The position numbers and the translations under genes were made by a program. Positions 21,972 through 32,828 of a DNA stretch of 64,000 nt are shown piece after piece (the first letter of the stretch is position 1; every line of letters begins with the position of its first letter). Source of the stretch: Toxonevra muliebris (taxonomy: Eukaryota > Arthropoda > Insecta > Diptera > Pallopteridae); NCBI GenBank assembly GCA_963691655.1, contig OY829326.1:86297235-86361234 (forward strand). Reading direction: 5' to 3'. The notes beneath the pieces are model-generated. The model saw only the letters and a program-made list of their open reading frames with translations, had not been told where the DNA came from and did not search any database.

Positions 21972-24557
21972 GTGAGTAAAATTTTTAAATTTAACTTAAT
22001 CAAAAAAAAAAACTGCACACTTATATTTTTGGCTTTACCGAAGTTTATAAATCATTTATTTTGCCTGTCCGTTTAAAAAGAACAAAAAGTAGGTATATAA
22101 CGTAAATAAGGGTAATTCGGATACATTTTCGCAAGGGAAAGTTTGAGCGCTAAAAATAAGGATTACAGATTTATAAAAAAAAAAATGTTTTAATACAAAA
22201 TCAAAGTATATTTCTTCCTCTTTTAAAGTTGTTAACTACCAAAAAAAAAAAAAACTTTTTTTTTAATAGTTACTTAGGTAACATCACTTCGAAAAAAAAA
22301 TAGATTGCATGTAATTCGGATCGAAAAATTGAGTGTGCATGTAAATCGATGATCAACAAAGTTTATAGCAAATTATCTTTATTTTGAGATTTATTTAAAT
22401 GCAAAAGGTAAATTTTGTGTTTAAATACAAAAAAAAAAATTATGGATGTATGCGTAAATACATACACACACATATATACAAGTTATAGTCCAAATCTATG
22501 TATTTTCCTTATGTAATCATATACTGTTAGGCCGATCTTAGTGAAATTTGGTGTAGATATGCATTTGTGTGTATGTCAAGTTATGGCCTGTAAAATTTGA
22601 TCGTATCTCAAAATGGTCGTGTCATTTTCGTAAAAATCCAATATCTTTGAATATCTTATCGCGCTAAATTAATAAAATTTGATACATACTTGTTCCACAC
22701 CGAACCAATTCTCAAATATGGGCCTACTCATGGGCGTATCAAAATTGGGGGAACAGGCTGTGGCTGGGCGATAGATGCGAATATATTAATGGTATGGGAC
22801 TGTGCAATCTTACGTAATAGCAATAGCGGATCTAAGGGGTGTCGGAAAGGAGATAGGACTTGGGGTTAAATACACCTGACCTCCCCCCAACTTTTCCCTT
22901 ACCTCCCCCAACTCCACCCTAACCTCCCCCTCCCTAATTCAGCCCCAACGCCTAACTAACTCCCTCCCTTCTTCCTTACTGATAAAAATTTCATATATTT
23001 GATCGTTGACCACAAATAAAAATATAATTATAAAGGGATGAACACATGTTAACCCCCTTAAAGTAAATCTCTGGATCCGCTATTTCGTGGCCATGCTCGT
23101 GAGCTGATGAACAATGAAATATATAAAAAATCATTTCTTCGAATCATTCTAAGAATTTCGGAATTAAAATTTATAAGTATATTGACATAATCAAAAATTA
23201 AAATGTAGTCTGGAATAAAAAAAACACTAATCATTTAACACAATATAGTTTTTAAAATATATATTTAAGAAACGCTTATAATTTCAATAAAAAAATATTT
23301 TTTGATTTTAAAATGCAAAATTTTTTACTTAAATTCAAAATATTGTTCAAGTTTATCTAAACTTTGAATTCAAATTGCTTTAAAAGTCTCTAAACAAATG
23401 GTCGATCCAAATTACCTCGAAACATCACTTATTATATCTAAATCACAACTAAAAACCTTTCATTAATTAAAACTATACAGTTTTTTTAAATTTGTAATTA
23501 TGCAAACACCTCATTTGCTCGTAATTCGGATCATCGATCCGACTTATATACAAGTTGAAAAACGGATCGATTTTAAAAGTTAATTTTTTTCTTAGAACGC
23601 TCCCTAAAATGATGCTTATTTTTACCGAACTATAGCAGAATATTTAGTGAACAAAAAATTATAAAATTTTTGGTTTTCTTATTATATTTGCTAGGGCTTT
23701 TTTTTTTAAATACGCTCACTCTTTGTTTCTTCGCTCACAACTAATTAATTAGAAATAATTAAAGTAAGTGTTGCATACCATTTGAAAGGGAAAATTATTC
23801 TCGTTCGTTTTGAAAAAGGACATATATAGCGGTGGTGGATACAAAGAGAGAAGGAGGAGCGGAGCCATGTTCGGAAGAAATCCACCCCTACCCCTCAAAA
23901 GATTTTTTAAACTTAAATCAGTAATAATTTATATAAAAATTTTACATATAATGAGAATTTTTGTTTATTTTTTATTATTGACTTCACGCAAGATAAAATC
24001 TTTTCCACAACTCTTGAACTATTAATCCAATTATATTTTAATGTTAAGAAAAAACATTGCAATTTGTGAGATCTTTCCAACGATATGCAACATTAATAAA
24101 AATTCGACATTCCACGGAAGTTATAAGCAAAAGTCAAAATATACTCCGTCCCTGACGACACTCCCTTATCACATGTGGCACTTACGATAAAAATATTTTA
24201 AACTAAAAGAAATATTTTTTATTAAGAAGATATATTTTAAGTATATATCGTCGTCGTTCTGGCAGAATTCACTAAGTCTATTTTTTAATTTCTGAGATGA
24301 AGTTAGTTTATGCAGTGCATGGTGCGCTACGAGCACTGGCAAAACTTAAAAAGTTAATAGATTGATACACACATAAGTATACGTTTTAACTGCATCATCA
24401 AAAAATCGAATTTATTATGTCTTTCGAATTATAGATGCTAATTAATACGGATCCAGTTAAAAAAATTTGGGCTTAGTGATTTCTGCTTGAACGACGACGA
24501 TATACAGTTCAAAATGCTTCTTATTTTAAGGTATGAATAAAATAGAAGCGAAAGGGC
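21972..24557. other. AT-rich DNA, inferred MTPAP intron
   Basis: Begins with the GTGAGT donor of MTPAP exon 2. It contains a C-rich pyrimidine-biased tract (about 22876-22980), CA/TA-rich short repeats near 22446-22480, and repeated GTAATTCGGATC motifs (22310, 23520). No coding exon recognised. Confidence 0.5.
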
Positions 24558-25228
24558 GAAAACACACCGGATCAGTCAAAACTTTTTATTTTGCTTCATG
24601 AAACAAGAGTAGATTGTTTCTTATGAGGCAGCACACACCAAAGCAAATGAAAAAAACACATGTTTTTGTTTCAATAGCCCTATTCACGAAATGCAAATTT
24701 TTATTGCATCTTGTATATATTCGTTGCTGTGATAGCAGAAATGTTGTGTAATTGCAATGATGCAAGACCATTTGAACCAAATCACGAATATGTCTAATGT
24801 GTTTTTCGAGCTGTTGCCGACAATACATGTCATTGCATATGGCCAACACACACCGAATGAAACAAGTTTTTTTTTTTTTTAACTAGCGCCGTCGTCTATA
24901 AATACACACTTTCTTATGGTATCGAAACAAAAACAAGACGAAACAGAAAATCATGTTTCGTTGCCGATAGCTGGCCTGTTGTTTTTCGAATACAAAATTT
25001 CAATGCCATTTTATTTCTTTTTGGCCGGCGATTTATTTTATCTGATCGTTATAGAAGTCGAAGCGGAAAAATGTTATTTTTAATTGAGGCAAGAAACCCA
25101 TTATATAATTACTCAACGCACACCAAACGAAATGTTTTGTTACATTGTGTTTCGCTTGGTGTGTGCTGGAAAAAAATGTTTTCTTGCCTTATGAATCATA
25201 AACGTTTTGACTGATCCGGTGTGTTTTC
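24558..25228. mobile_element. MITE with perfect 25-bp inverted ends
   Basis: Ends starting GAAAACACACCGGATCAG are identical over 25 bp in inverted orientation (24558-24582 and 25204-25228). Motifs of the type CACACCRAAYGAAA occur several times inside in both orientations (about 24632, 24847, 25119, 25148), suggesting transposase-binding sites. Non-coding, 671 bp. Superfamily unassigned, target duplication not evident. Confidence 0.7.
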
Positions 25229-25540
25229 ACCTAAAACATAAAATCTTTTCCTCAGTTCAATTATTTCTTTCATAAAAGGGTTTAATATGATATAGGAGTA
25301 ATTAAGATCTACTTCAATGTTTTTAGATCGTTTTGTGGTATCACAATGAGTCCAATTTGAGTTTAAGTCTGCTTTCAAGCAGAAGGATATGGAAGATATG
25401 TAAACAAATTTCCACTTTTCAGCAGTCTAAAATGTATAAGAGAGTGTTTCCGGTTATGAGACGGACTTTGTTTTTGAGCCATAAATTTTCACTGGTTAAA
25501 ACAAATCGGAAAAGGTAATTTTTATCCGAAAAAAGTATAG

Positions 25541-26220
25541 TAGCCCTATTCACTCTTTGAAGTAAAGTGCTGAGTAATAGAGTAAAAAAGTAATGTTTTA
25601 CTCTAGAGCGTGAACGCAACTAAAACTGAGAAAGTGCTCTCTAGAGTAAAAGTCAAAAAAATATATTTTTCATTATTTGTTTACTTTTTTTTTTCGATTG
25701 AAAGCGTGTATAATAAAAGTGCAAAAACCTCTTTTATTTATTTTTGAATGCTGAACGCTGTTAGCAAAATTAAGTGTATTGAAGGTGAGGGAAGATAAAA
25801 TTGATTCGCAAGTCACGGCCTCTTTTCTGTTCACTGACGACTGCCAAATTTGAAAATTATTCTCTGACTTCTCCCAAAACATTTTATATTTCAGAAGTAA
25901 ATATAAAAAAATATTAACCAGCACAATATATAAATAAAATAGAAAATTTTGACAGACGACGAAATGTCAAAGTCGTATGTTCATTATATATTCTGTAAAA
26001 TACAGTTTTTTTGTTTTGAAATATTGAAAATAAAAAGAACAATTAACTAACTAACTAACTAGAAAATTTTGAAAAGCCAGACAAATTTTTAGACATTGAT
26101 AAACGAGATCTTCGAAGGCGTTTGTAACAACCATGTGCATAATGTGAACCAAGGATTTAACCCAACTGGTTAACGGTTACGGAGTAACCAGCACTTTACT
26201 CTAAAGAGTAAACAGGGCTA
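25541..26220. mobile_element. MITE with TAGCCCTATTCACTC ends
   Basis: Left TAGCCCTATTCACTCTTTGA (from 25541) pairs with the inverted right end (to 26220), about 27 of 31 positions matching; AGTAAAGTGCT is shared on the inside. The outer TA on both sides could be the target, so a Tc1/mariner-type origin is possible. Non-coding. Confidence 0.6.
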
Positions 26221-26739
26221 GTGATTCCATTAGCACGCAAAATTGTAGGTCCATTTTTCTGAGGACGTTTATTTTTGCCAATTCGGATTGTTTCTCTCAA
26301 ATACCTTCAACTTCTCAAGGTGTTTTGCAACACGAGAGCAAGGAGAAACATCTTAAAAACGTTTTGTATACAAGGAGCTTATTTTAAAAAATTGTTTATA
26401 CAGTTTGTTCGTACAATTAAGCCGCACACGCTCAAGTCAATCAGCGGTGTCTTGTAGTGCTTAATAGTAGCATTAAACTTATTGTGAAGAATGAAGTAGC
26501 AAACAAAATAATTTGTATAAGCATTGGAATATTATCCGCCAATAATTCCTTCTAAAAGCTTTGATTTTGTTTTTTAAATTATTTGTGGGTCCAAATACAT
26601 ATTACACTGTGTGACAAAAAAATCAAATTACCGTGCCCGAAACATAATGCATGTTGTAGGTCTAGTCAGACTTTAAAAAAGTGCATACATACACCCTTAA
26701 AATCTAGGCTTAAGGCCAGAAGACTTGGAGGTCCAAATA
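26221..26739. other. Spacer
   Basis: No gene recognised. Around 26605 a short transposon-end-like sequence (ACACTGTGTGACAAAAAAA) may be debris. Confidence 0.3.
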
Positions 26740-28023
26740 AGGTATGTATACGAAAAAAACTGGTCGCAGTAAACATGTTGTATTAATTCAAATATAACAG
26801 TTACAGCAAATGTTACTGTTATTAATTCGTTGAGAATTTTCCGTTTTACATTTCTGCATCATTATTTTTTCTGATTTTTTTACCTTACGCAAAATTAGTT
26901 CATCGAAATAGAGCACGCGCGATATATTTGTGCGCAAAAATCTAAACTTTCCACATGTTACATAAAGATATTGCCAAAAGTTTAAAAATTGCAAAGTCTA
27001 CGGTAACTTTAGTGCTTAAAAACTTTAGTGAACGACTAACTACCGAAAGGAAAACTGGAAGTGAGCGAAATAAGGGGTTCATCTCGGAGGAAAAAGCAAA
27101 GAAAGTGAAAAACTTGTTTCAAAGAAATCTGGGCCTTTCCATCAGAGATGTTGCTAAAAAAGTCCATATGTTACCCGCATAAGTTCAAAAAGTACGCAGA
27201 GTAAAAGGACTTAAGACGTATAAAGTTTGTCATTCCGGTTCGGGATGACAAAAAAATGCAACAGCGAAAACTCGCGCACAAAAGCTGTACGACAAAATTG
27301 TACATAATTTTGATTGCATGATCATGGACGACGAAACGTATGTCAAGCAGACTTTAATCAGCTTTCTGGTCAACTATTTTACACTTCAAACAAGAGAGGT
27401 GATGTTTCGCCTAAATTTAAGCTAAAGAAAGTTGACAAGTTTGCGAAGAAATATTTGATTTTAGCAAGCAATTTGCCAATGCGGCATAAAGAGTGCAGTT
27501 TTTGTCACTACTGGTACCATCAACCAAAAAAAATTTACGTAGAAAAGTGCTTACAAAAACGTCTACTGCCAATAGTACGTCTTCACATAGCTCCTGTCCT
27601 CTTCTGGCCAGATTTAGCAACTTGCCATTACGGTAAAACGGCAATGACGTGGTATAAAGAGAAAGGGGTACAAATTGTTCCAAAAGATGCCAATCCCCCA
27701 AATTGCCCATAACTGCGGCCGATAAAAAAATATTGGCCTATAATGAAAAGAAAATTGCTAAAAAAGAAACAAGTGGTCAAAAATGAAAAAGTGGACTACT
27801 GTGTCATTTCAAATGTCCCGAAGTGATGTGCAACGTTTAATGGCTGGAGTTAGGTCAAAGTTGCGATCTCTCGCATACGCACCAACCAAATAAATAAAGT
27901 TTTTATTTTTCTTAAAGTTACTATTATAACCTTTCAATTGATGTGTGAATTTCTGTTTTTGGTTAAAAAATATAATTTTTATAACAAGTTAATGTCGATC
28001 AGTTTTTTTTCGTATACATGCCT
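26740..28023 (+). mobile_element. DD37E-type Tc1/mariner element
   Basis: The 1284-bp element is flanked by TA on both sides (26738-26739 and 28024-28025). The inverted ends AGGTATGTATACGAAAAAA and AGGCATGTATACGAAAAAA extend for about 28 bp with few mismatches. It carries one transposase gene in the same orientation. Two other fragments of the same family are at 44560-44985 and 63560-64000. Confidence 0.8.
26955..27893 (+). pseudogene. DD37E transposase, frameshifted
   Basis: The N-terminal part has the homeodomain-like helix-turn-helix HKDIAKSLKIAKSTVTLVL. The catalytic domain holds the first Asp in IMDDETY, the second in LFWPDLATCHYG and the Glu in CPELRPIEKYW. About 37 residues separate second Asp and Glu, the spacing of the ITmD37E group described from mosquitoes. 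The C-terminus reads SRSDVQRLMAGVRSKLRS and stops at 27891, overlapping an AATAAA. Single-base frame changes (near 27175, 27235, 27340, 27470 and 27715) inactivate it. Confidence 0.85.
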
Positions 28024-28109
28024 TACATACTTGGCCATTTGTTTTTACTCGATCAGTAGGTTTTACACTTTGTTTGAAATATGAAATATAGATATTTATG
28101 ACGATACAA

Positions 28110-28200
28110 AAATTGCCTTGATATAATAGAAGTGCTAGACTATCATCTCAGAGGTTTCAGGTCCGACTCCCGGCGAGGGCACGGCCGTACACTTAAAAAA
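28110..28200 (+). repeat. Possible tRNA-derived SINE fragment
   Basis: GGTCCGACTCC (28159-28169) is one mismatch from an RNA polymerase III B box. It sits in a tRNA-like 3' half (AGAGGTTTCAGGTCCGACTC, CGGCGAGGG), followed by an A-run. The A box side is not convincing, so this is at best a truncated SINE. Confidence 0.35.
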
Positions 28201-28326
28201 AAAATCATTTTCATGTTATTTAAAATTTTTCAAGTACAACCAAATAGCCAAAAAAGCTATCTCATTATAAAAATAATTCCTTCTGCGTACCGTCAGTCGA
28301 CTGTATAAAAGAACACAAATGCCGTA

Positions 28327-28628
28327 GTGACGTTTATTATGGCAAGTCTAATATTTTTGAAAATATCTGTGAAATCTGCTGTGTGTCGATTTTCCGTTAA
28401 ATGTTGTGCCAGCGCTGTTGTTGTCTTTTTGTTTCTTGCGTGTGCTATGCTGTCCCTACGTATGTTTTGTTGGAAATTTATTCATAAACCACATTGCTTT
28501 GTTAGGTTTTATCTATTTTGTCTTTTGTGTTCGAGAAATATCTTCTTAAACTGCTGTGTGGCTTGTGAGTATATGACATTTGTTTTTGTTTTATGATGTT
28601 CGTCAATATTTTGTTGTCTGTTAGGTTC
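28327..28628 (-). pseudogene. Penelope-like GIY-YIG fragment, inverted
   Basis: The minus strand matches the plus-strand Penelope endonuclease copy at 31870-32200, with AHARNKKTTTALAQHLTENR and HTADFT, but with internal deletion and stops. It abuts a Penelope RT fragment in the opposite orientation at 28629, giving a head-to-head junction. Such scrambled, inverted partial copies are characteristic of Penelope-like elements. Confidence 0.75.
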
Positions 28629-28856
28629 AAATACATCGACACTAAAAAAAAATACATACTCCACTGCTCAGCCGCAAATGCACCCAGACACTATGGAATC
28701 CCAAAAATACACAAGGAGGACACCCCACTTAGACCAATCGCATCATCCACCACAGTACCCTGCTACAAACTGGCCAAACATACAGGGCAAATGCTGAAAA
28801 ACTTTAACTGGAATAACTTTAACAGGATTTTCAGAAGTAATGTCTTGAACTAAAAG
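28629..28856 (+). pseudogene. Penelope-like reverse transcriptase fragment
   Basis: The plus strand reads APRHYGIPKIHKEDTPLRPI and ASSTTVPCYKLAKHTGQML. YG.PKIHK..TPLRPI.S is the signature of Penelope-like RT (domain 2). Only about 70 residues remain; the catalytic YADD part is absent. Confidence 0.8.
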
Positions 28857-29506
28857 ATAATATAGTGAAACCAGTTATTTTTATTTGATTTTTCTTCCTA
28901 GCTTGTTTGGTTTTCGGGTAATTGAATTTTTCCTATAGGCTCCGTACTCAAAAATTCAAATAAACAACTAAACACTACATCCAAAGTACTAAGTTTGCAA
29001 TTTCTTAAATATTGAATATCTCGAAAACTATGACATATACGAAAAAATTATATAATACCTTTTTTACAAAATTAAGCTTTTTATGTGTGCTAGATAATTT
29101 TTTGATATCTCCAACGGTTAACCAGTTATTAGTACAAAAAGACTTTTCACCAAAGAGGGTTTTTTTTTGGGGGGGGGGGGGGGGGGTCGTCACTCTGCAA
29201 CCCCAGAACTGATTTTTGTGGTTTTTCCATCTATCATACCCCCACTAACAATTGCTGAAAAAAATCGCAGTTAAGAATTTGTATGAACTTTTGGTGCATT
29301 TTTTACTCTACCGACTGGGCTAAAAATATGTACAAAAATATATTTCTTTAAAATTATGTTTATAAGGACAAGTTGTCCGTTTGAAAAACTTTAATACAGA
29401 TTTAAATACGTATAAAAAAAATATCATTAAAAACATATATATATATATATATCATTAATACACATCATAAAAAAAACTTAAAAATCATTACAACCCAAAT
29501 TATAAT
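28857..29506. other. Spacer with T9-G18 homopolymer
   Basis: No gene. A run of nine T (29160-29168) is followed by eighteen G (29169-29186). An (AT)n microsatellite of about 20 bp lies near 29434-29453. Confidence 0.5.
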
Positions 29507-31448
29507 TCAATTTTTGGAAGCTTCCAATCTTTCCCATTTCTCGCTTACTATTTGTCTAGCATGGGAAAATATTCGCTTTCTTTGGTTCCACCAAAACAAA
29601 GGGTTCTTAGACTTCCCCTGAGTGTCTTTTCTTGGCAATATAGGCTCAGCTAAGTACTTACCTAGTTTAATAATCGCAGATGCTAGTCGGTTCCGTGGCC
29701 GTGCATGCTGCTGAATTTCGGCATCAAAGTCCTTCCAAACCAATTCAAGTCTATCATTTTCTTAAGTTTTCAATTGAACTTGCTGTTCATTATTTACCTC
29801 ATTTGAGCTATCATCATTCTTTTCGTTTGGGACGTCAGTATTGGATACTTTTAAATAAAGTTTTTCTACAGCAATTTTATAAGCCGATTCATTAACAAAT
29901 CCGAATTTTTTAAAACGTGCATCCAAAATTGTTGCTTGAGCTATTAACTCGTTTTTTTCTATAGCTTTGAAGCGTTCATTTAATTCATTAAGGAGCTTAT
30001 TTACTAGTTTTTGTGCAAAAGGCGTTAATTCATTTATGTTGAAAGATTTTAAATGTTTATTTAGTAGCTTTACATATAATATTACAGACGAAGCGCTAAT
30101 ATGCTTTTCGGCACTTATTAAAGTGGTAATAATTTCAAATATCTCTATAACCGTCATCGATTGTTCTGCAATCAACCATTCATCATTTTCTAAGAGATCA
30201 ATATTTTTCAGTCCTTCGTCTTTGACCAACATAAACGAGTTAACCAACGCTAGAGTGGAGATCACAGCATTCTTTAAAACTAATATACGCTTCAACATTT
30301 CGTATGTTGAGTTCTAACGTGTAGGAACGTCATTTATTAACTTCAAAACGGGCAGCTGCATCCTCTATAATGTAGCTTTAAGCTGTGCATATGCATAAAA
30401 TATGAAAAAACGCACTATTGCTTTGATTGTATCTAACACAGATTGTACTTACTTCAAACCAGATTGCGCAACTAATTTAATGTGTGGGCGAAACAACCCC
30501 AATGACGCCAGCCACCACCACGTACTGCTGCCTTCATATTAGCTACATTGTCTGTGACGATCGCCGTAATTTGTTAATCCCCATTCGTCTACAATTTGCT
30601 ACATTTTTTGTGCAATGTTGTCGCCAGTGTGCCGCTCCGTATATGAAATCCATGTTAGTAAGTCAGACGCTAAAAAAGTGCGTTTTTTCGCCTTCTACAA
30701 TATAGTAAGCTGTGACGCTGAAGAAGCAATCTTGCGTCCGAGAGGTCCACCCATCAACCGTCAGGCACACAGTTTGGTTGTAAGTCTCAGGAATTAATGA
30801 AGAAGATATAGTTTTCCTTGTTGGAAGTTTGTAATTTGGGTTGAGCAATTGTAGCAATTTCTTGAATTCGGTGTCCTCTACAATACTGAAAGGTTGATAC
30901 TCTCTTACAGTCATTTTTATTAGTTGTTGATCGATTTCGAGTTGTTTTTTTTTACGGGAGAGGCCTGTTAAAATACTGCGTTATTGTTGAAGGTCGCGGT
31001 GCCTTTAATGTAGATAGAAAAGCTGGCTGCGTGCTAGGAGAAATAAGTTGTGGCTCCGAATCATTGTTGTCTAATGCCACTTTTGTAATAAGCTGCGAGT
31101 CATAATTATTGTTGTTGTCTGATGTCACTACTGTTGTAATAAGCTGCGAGCCATAACTATTGTTATTGTATGATATCACTGTTGTTGGAGATTCCTGCCT
31201 TCTGATTTTCTGGGGCTTGGATGCTTTTTATTCATGTGACGTATACGGCCACACGTTGATTTGTTAGCAACTGACAACTGCTGGCCGTAAAACAAGCACT
31301 TAACTTTATTCTCCGTTGCTTCCAAAAAATGTAACCAAACGTCGCTCTTTTTTTTCGAAGACATCAGAACTCGCCTAAAACTCAATTCTATTTTTGTAAT
31401 AATTACAAATAAATAATAAAACAAACTTAACATTTTCGATGCAGCCAA
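29507..31448 (-). pseudogene. ZBED-type hAT transposase
   Basis: From 31448: a BED zinc-finger-like region SDVWLHFLEATENKVKC ... RIRHMNKKH, where the second Cys of the first pair is Tyr (CLFY for CxxC). Then come a Gln/Ser-rich linker, the catalytic segment CLTVDGWTSRTQDCF (first Asp), VTDNVANM near 30550 (second Asp), and HWGCFAHTLN. Next are LVLKNAVISTLALVN and ATILDARFKKFGF, and the dimerisation region LFWWNQRKRIFSHA. Stops and frame changes occur near 30300-30660, 29760 and elsewhere. The right terminus may be near 31837 (inverted TAGAGATGGGTAACGC). A left terminus was not found. The element separates the two Penelope regions. Confidence 0.85.
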
Positions 31449-31869
31449 ATTATGCCTACATTGAGCCGCTTCTTTTCCAGACTCGAGAAAAAAGCGGTAA
31501 AATACAAGTAATGGTAAAAAATCTCGATTCGTCTGAAAACAAATTATAATTTTAGAAAAAACAATACGTACTTAATAGTTATAAATCAAACCTACAATTA
31601 TAAATAAACTTGCAGATTATATCTCAATGATGACCGCTTTTTCTAGATTCTAGAAATGAGCGCCAAGCAAAAAGTGATGGCATTTTTCAATGCGTATATC
31701 GATTTCTAATAAAAAAAATTCACTGTGAAAAAATACTTTGCCATGGCGCAATTGCGGTAACTCAGTGCGCTGATACAGAAGATTGCGCTTGTGTCATTGT
31801 ATCAGTGCATAAAAATTCTCTGCGTTACCCATCTCTACCAATGACAATAAATATATAAGGGTATCATAT

Positions 31870-32342
31870 GTACCAAACCTAACAGCAAAATATTGACGAA
31901 CATCATAAAACAAAAACAAATATCATACGCTCACAAACCACACAGCAGTCTAAGAAGATATTTCTCGAACACAAAAGACAAAATTGATAAAACCCAACAA
32001 AGGAATGTAGTTTATGAAATAACATGCAAAGGGAGAGAAGGAGAAATTTCCAACAAAACATACGTAGGGACAGAAAAAAGAGCTTTCGGCATACGAATAG
32101 CTGAACGCATAGCACACGCAAGAATCAAAAAGACAACAACAGCGCTAGCACAACATTTAACGGAAAATCGACACACAGCAGATTTCACCAACGCAAAAAT
32201 ATTAGACATAGAACGCAAATATAGAAACAGAATGACACTTGAAACACTAAGAATGCAACAAAAAACGGACACAGCTATAAACCATAAAGACGATTTGAAC
32301 AACATACACTTGACTTACGCAGCAGCCATTAGATATAACTAA
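31870..32342 (+). CDS. Penelope-like element GIY-YIG endonuclease (C-terminal part)
   Basis: An open frame of about 150 codons reads RNVVYEITCKGREGEISNK then TYVGTEKRAFGIRIAERIAH, a GIY-YIG-type endonuclease fold opening with the Tyr pair in VVY and TYVG, the conserved Arg in RI, and then HLTENRHTADFTNAKILDIE and KYRNRMTLETLRMQQ. It forms the C-terminal domain of Penelope-like retroelements, which nicks target DNA. The stretch has no stop, unlike the nearby copy, but its reverse transcriptase is not attached. Confidence 0.8.
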
Positions 32343-32446
32343 TAAGTATATTAGTGTGAAAATAATGTAAGATTGTTGCAAACTTGTATATATGTTTTTG
32401 TTTACATATTTCATTTGTTATTTTATTATACTTCATAATAAACAGA

Positions 32447-32487
32447 CTCCCTGAGGATGGTCTTAAAAAAACCGAAACGCGTAGGAG
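32447..32487 (+). ncRNA. Hammerhead-ribozyme-like motif downstream of Penelope
   Basis: Beginning 104 bases after the endonuclease stop: CTCC, then CTGAGGA (matching CUGANGA), a possible short stem GGT/ACC with an A-rich loop, then GAAAC, a minimal CGCG helix III, GTA as the cleavage triplet, and GGAG that pairs exactly with the first CTCC as helix I. Penelope-like elements are known to carry hammerheads with tiny helix III. Stem II needs one bulged base next to the core, so activity is uncertain. Confidence 0.5.
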
Positions 32488-32562
32488 AAAATGGAAATTG
32501 AAGTTTTTCTTTAATAGATTCAAAAAATCAACGACCCAAAAGCTCGAATAGATAAAAGATAC

Positions 32563-32691
32563 GATTCATTTTATTTATTGTAACTATTATTTTTGCCATC
32601 ACTGTAATGCATAAAGAGAGATCACTCAATTTACCTACTAATTTACTAATTTAACTGTAATCATTATTTATCACTACGGCAAGGAATTTTA
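32563..32691. repeat. 130-bp repeat, unoccupied copy
   Basis: Matches 42422-42465 plus 43256-43325, where the same sequence is split by a LINE insertion at GTAAT. It therefore documents the empty target. Nature of the repeat unknown. Confidence 0.7.
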
Positions 32692-32828
32692 TGCACTAAG
32701 AAATCGAAAATATGCGCATATAATATGCACTTAAAGTTCAAAAATATGCAACTGAAACTGCAAAAAATTCACTAAAAACATCTAAAATATGCAATTAAAA
32801 AAAAAAAATATTTTTTATACTACCAATG

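Noticed and set aside
28327..28596. Cys/Phe-rich plus-strand frame resembling a membrane protein
   Set aside because: It is the reverse strand of a Penelope endonuclease fragment.
29012..29212. Frame ending in a poly-Gly stretch
   Set aside because: The Gly run is only the translation of the G18 homopolymer.
31760..31800. tRNA-like A box (TGGCGCAATTGCGG)
   Set aside because: No B box or cloverleaf follows; more likely subterminal hAT sequence.
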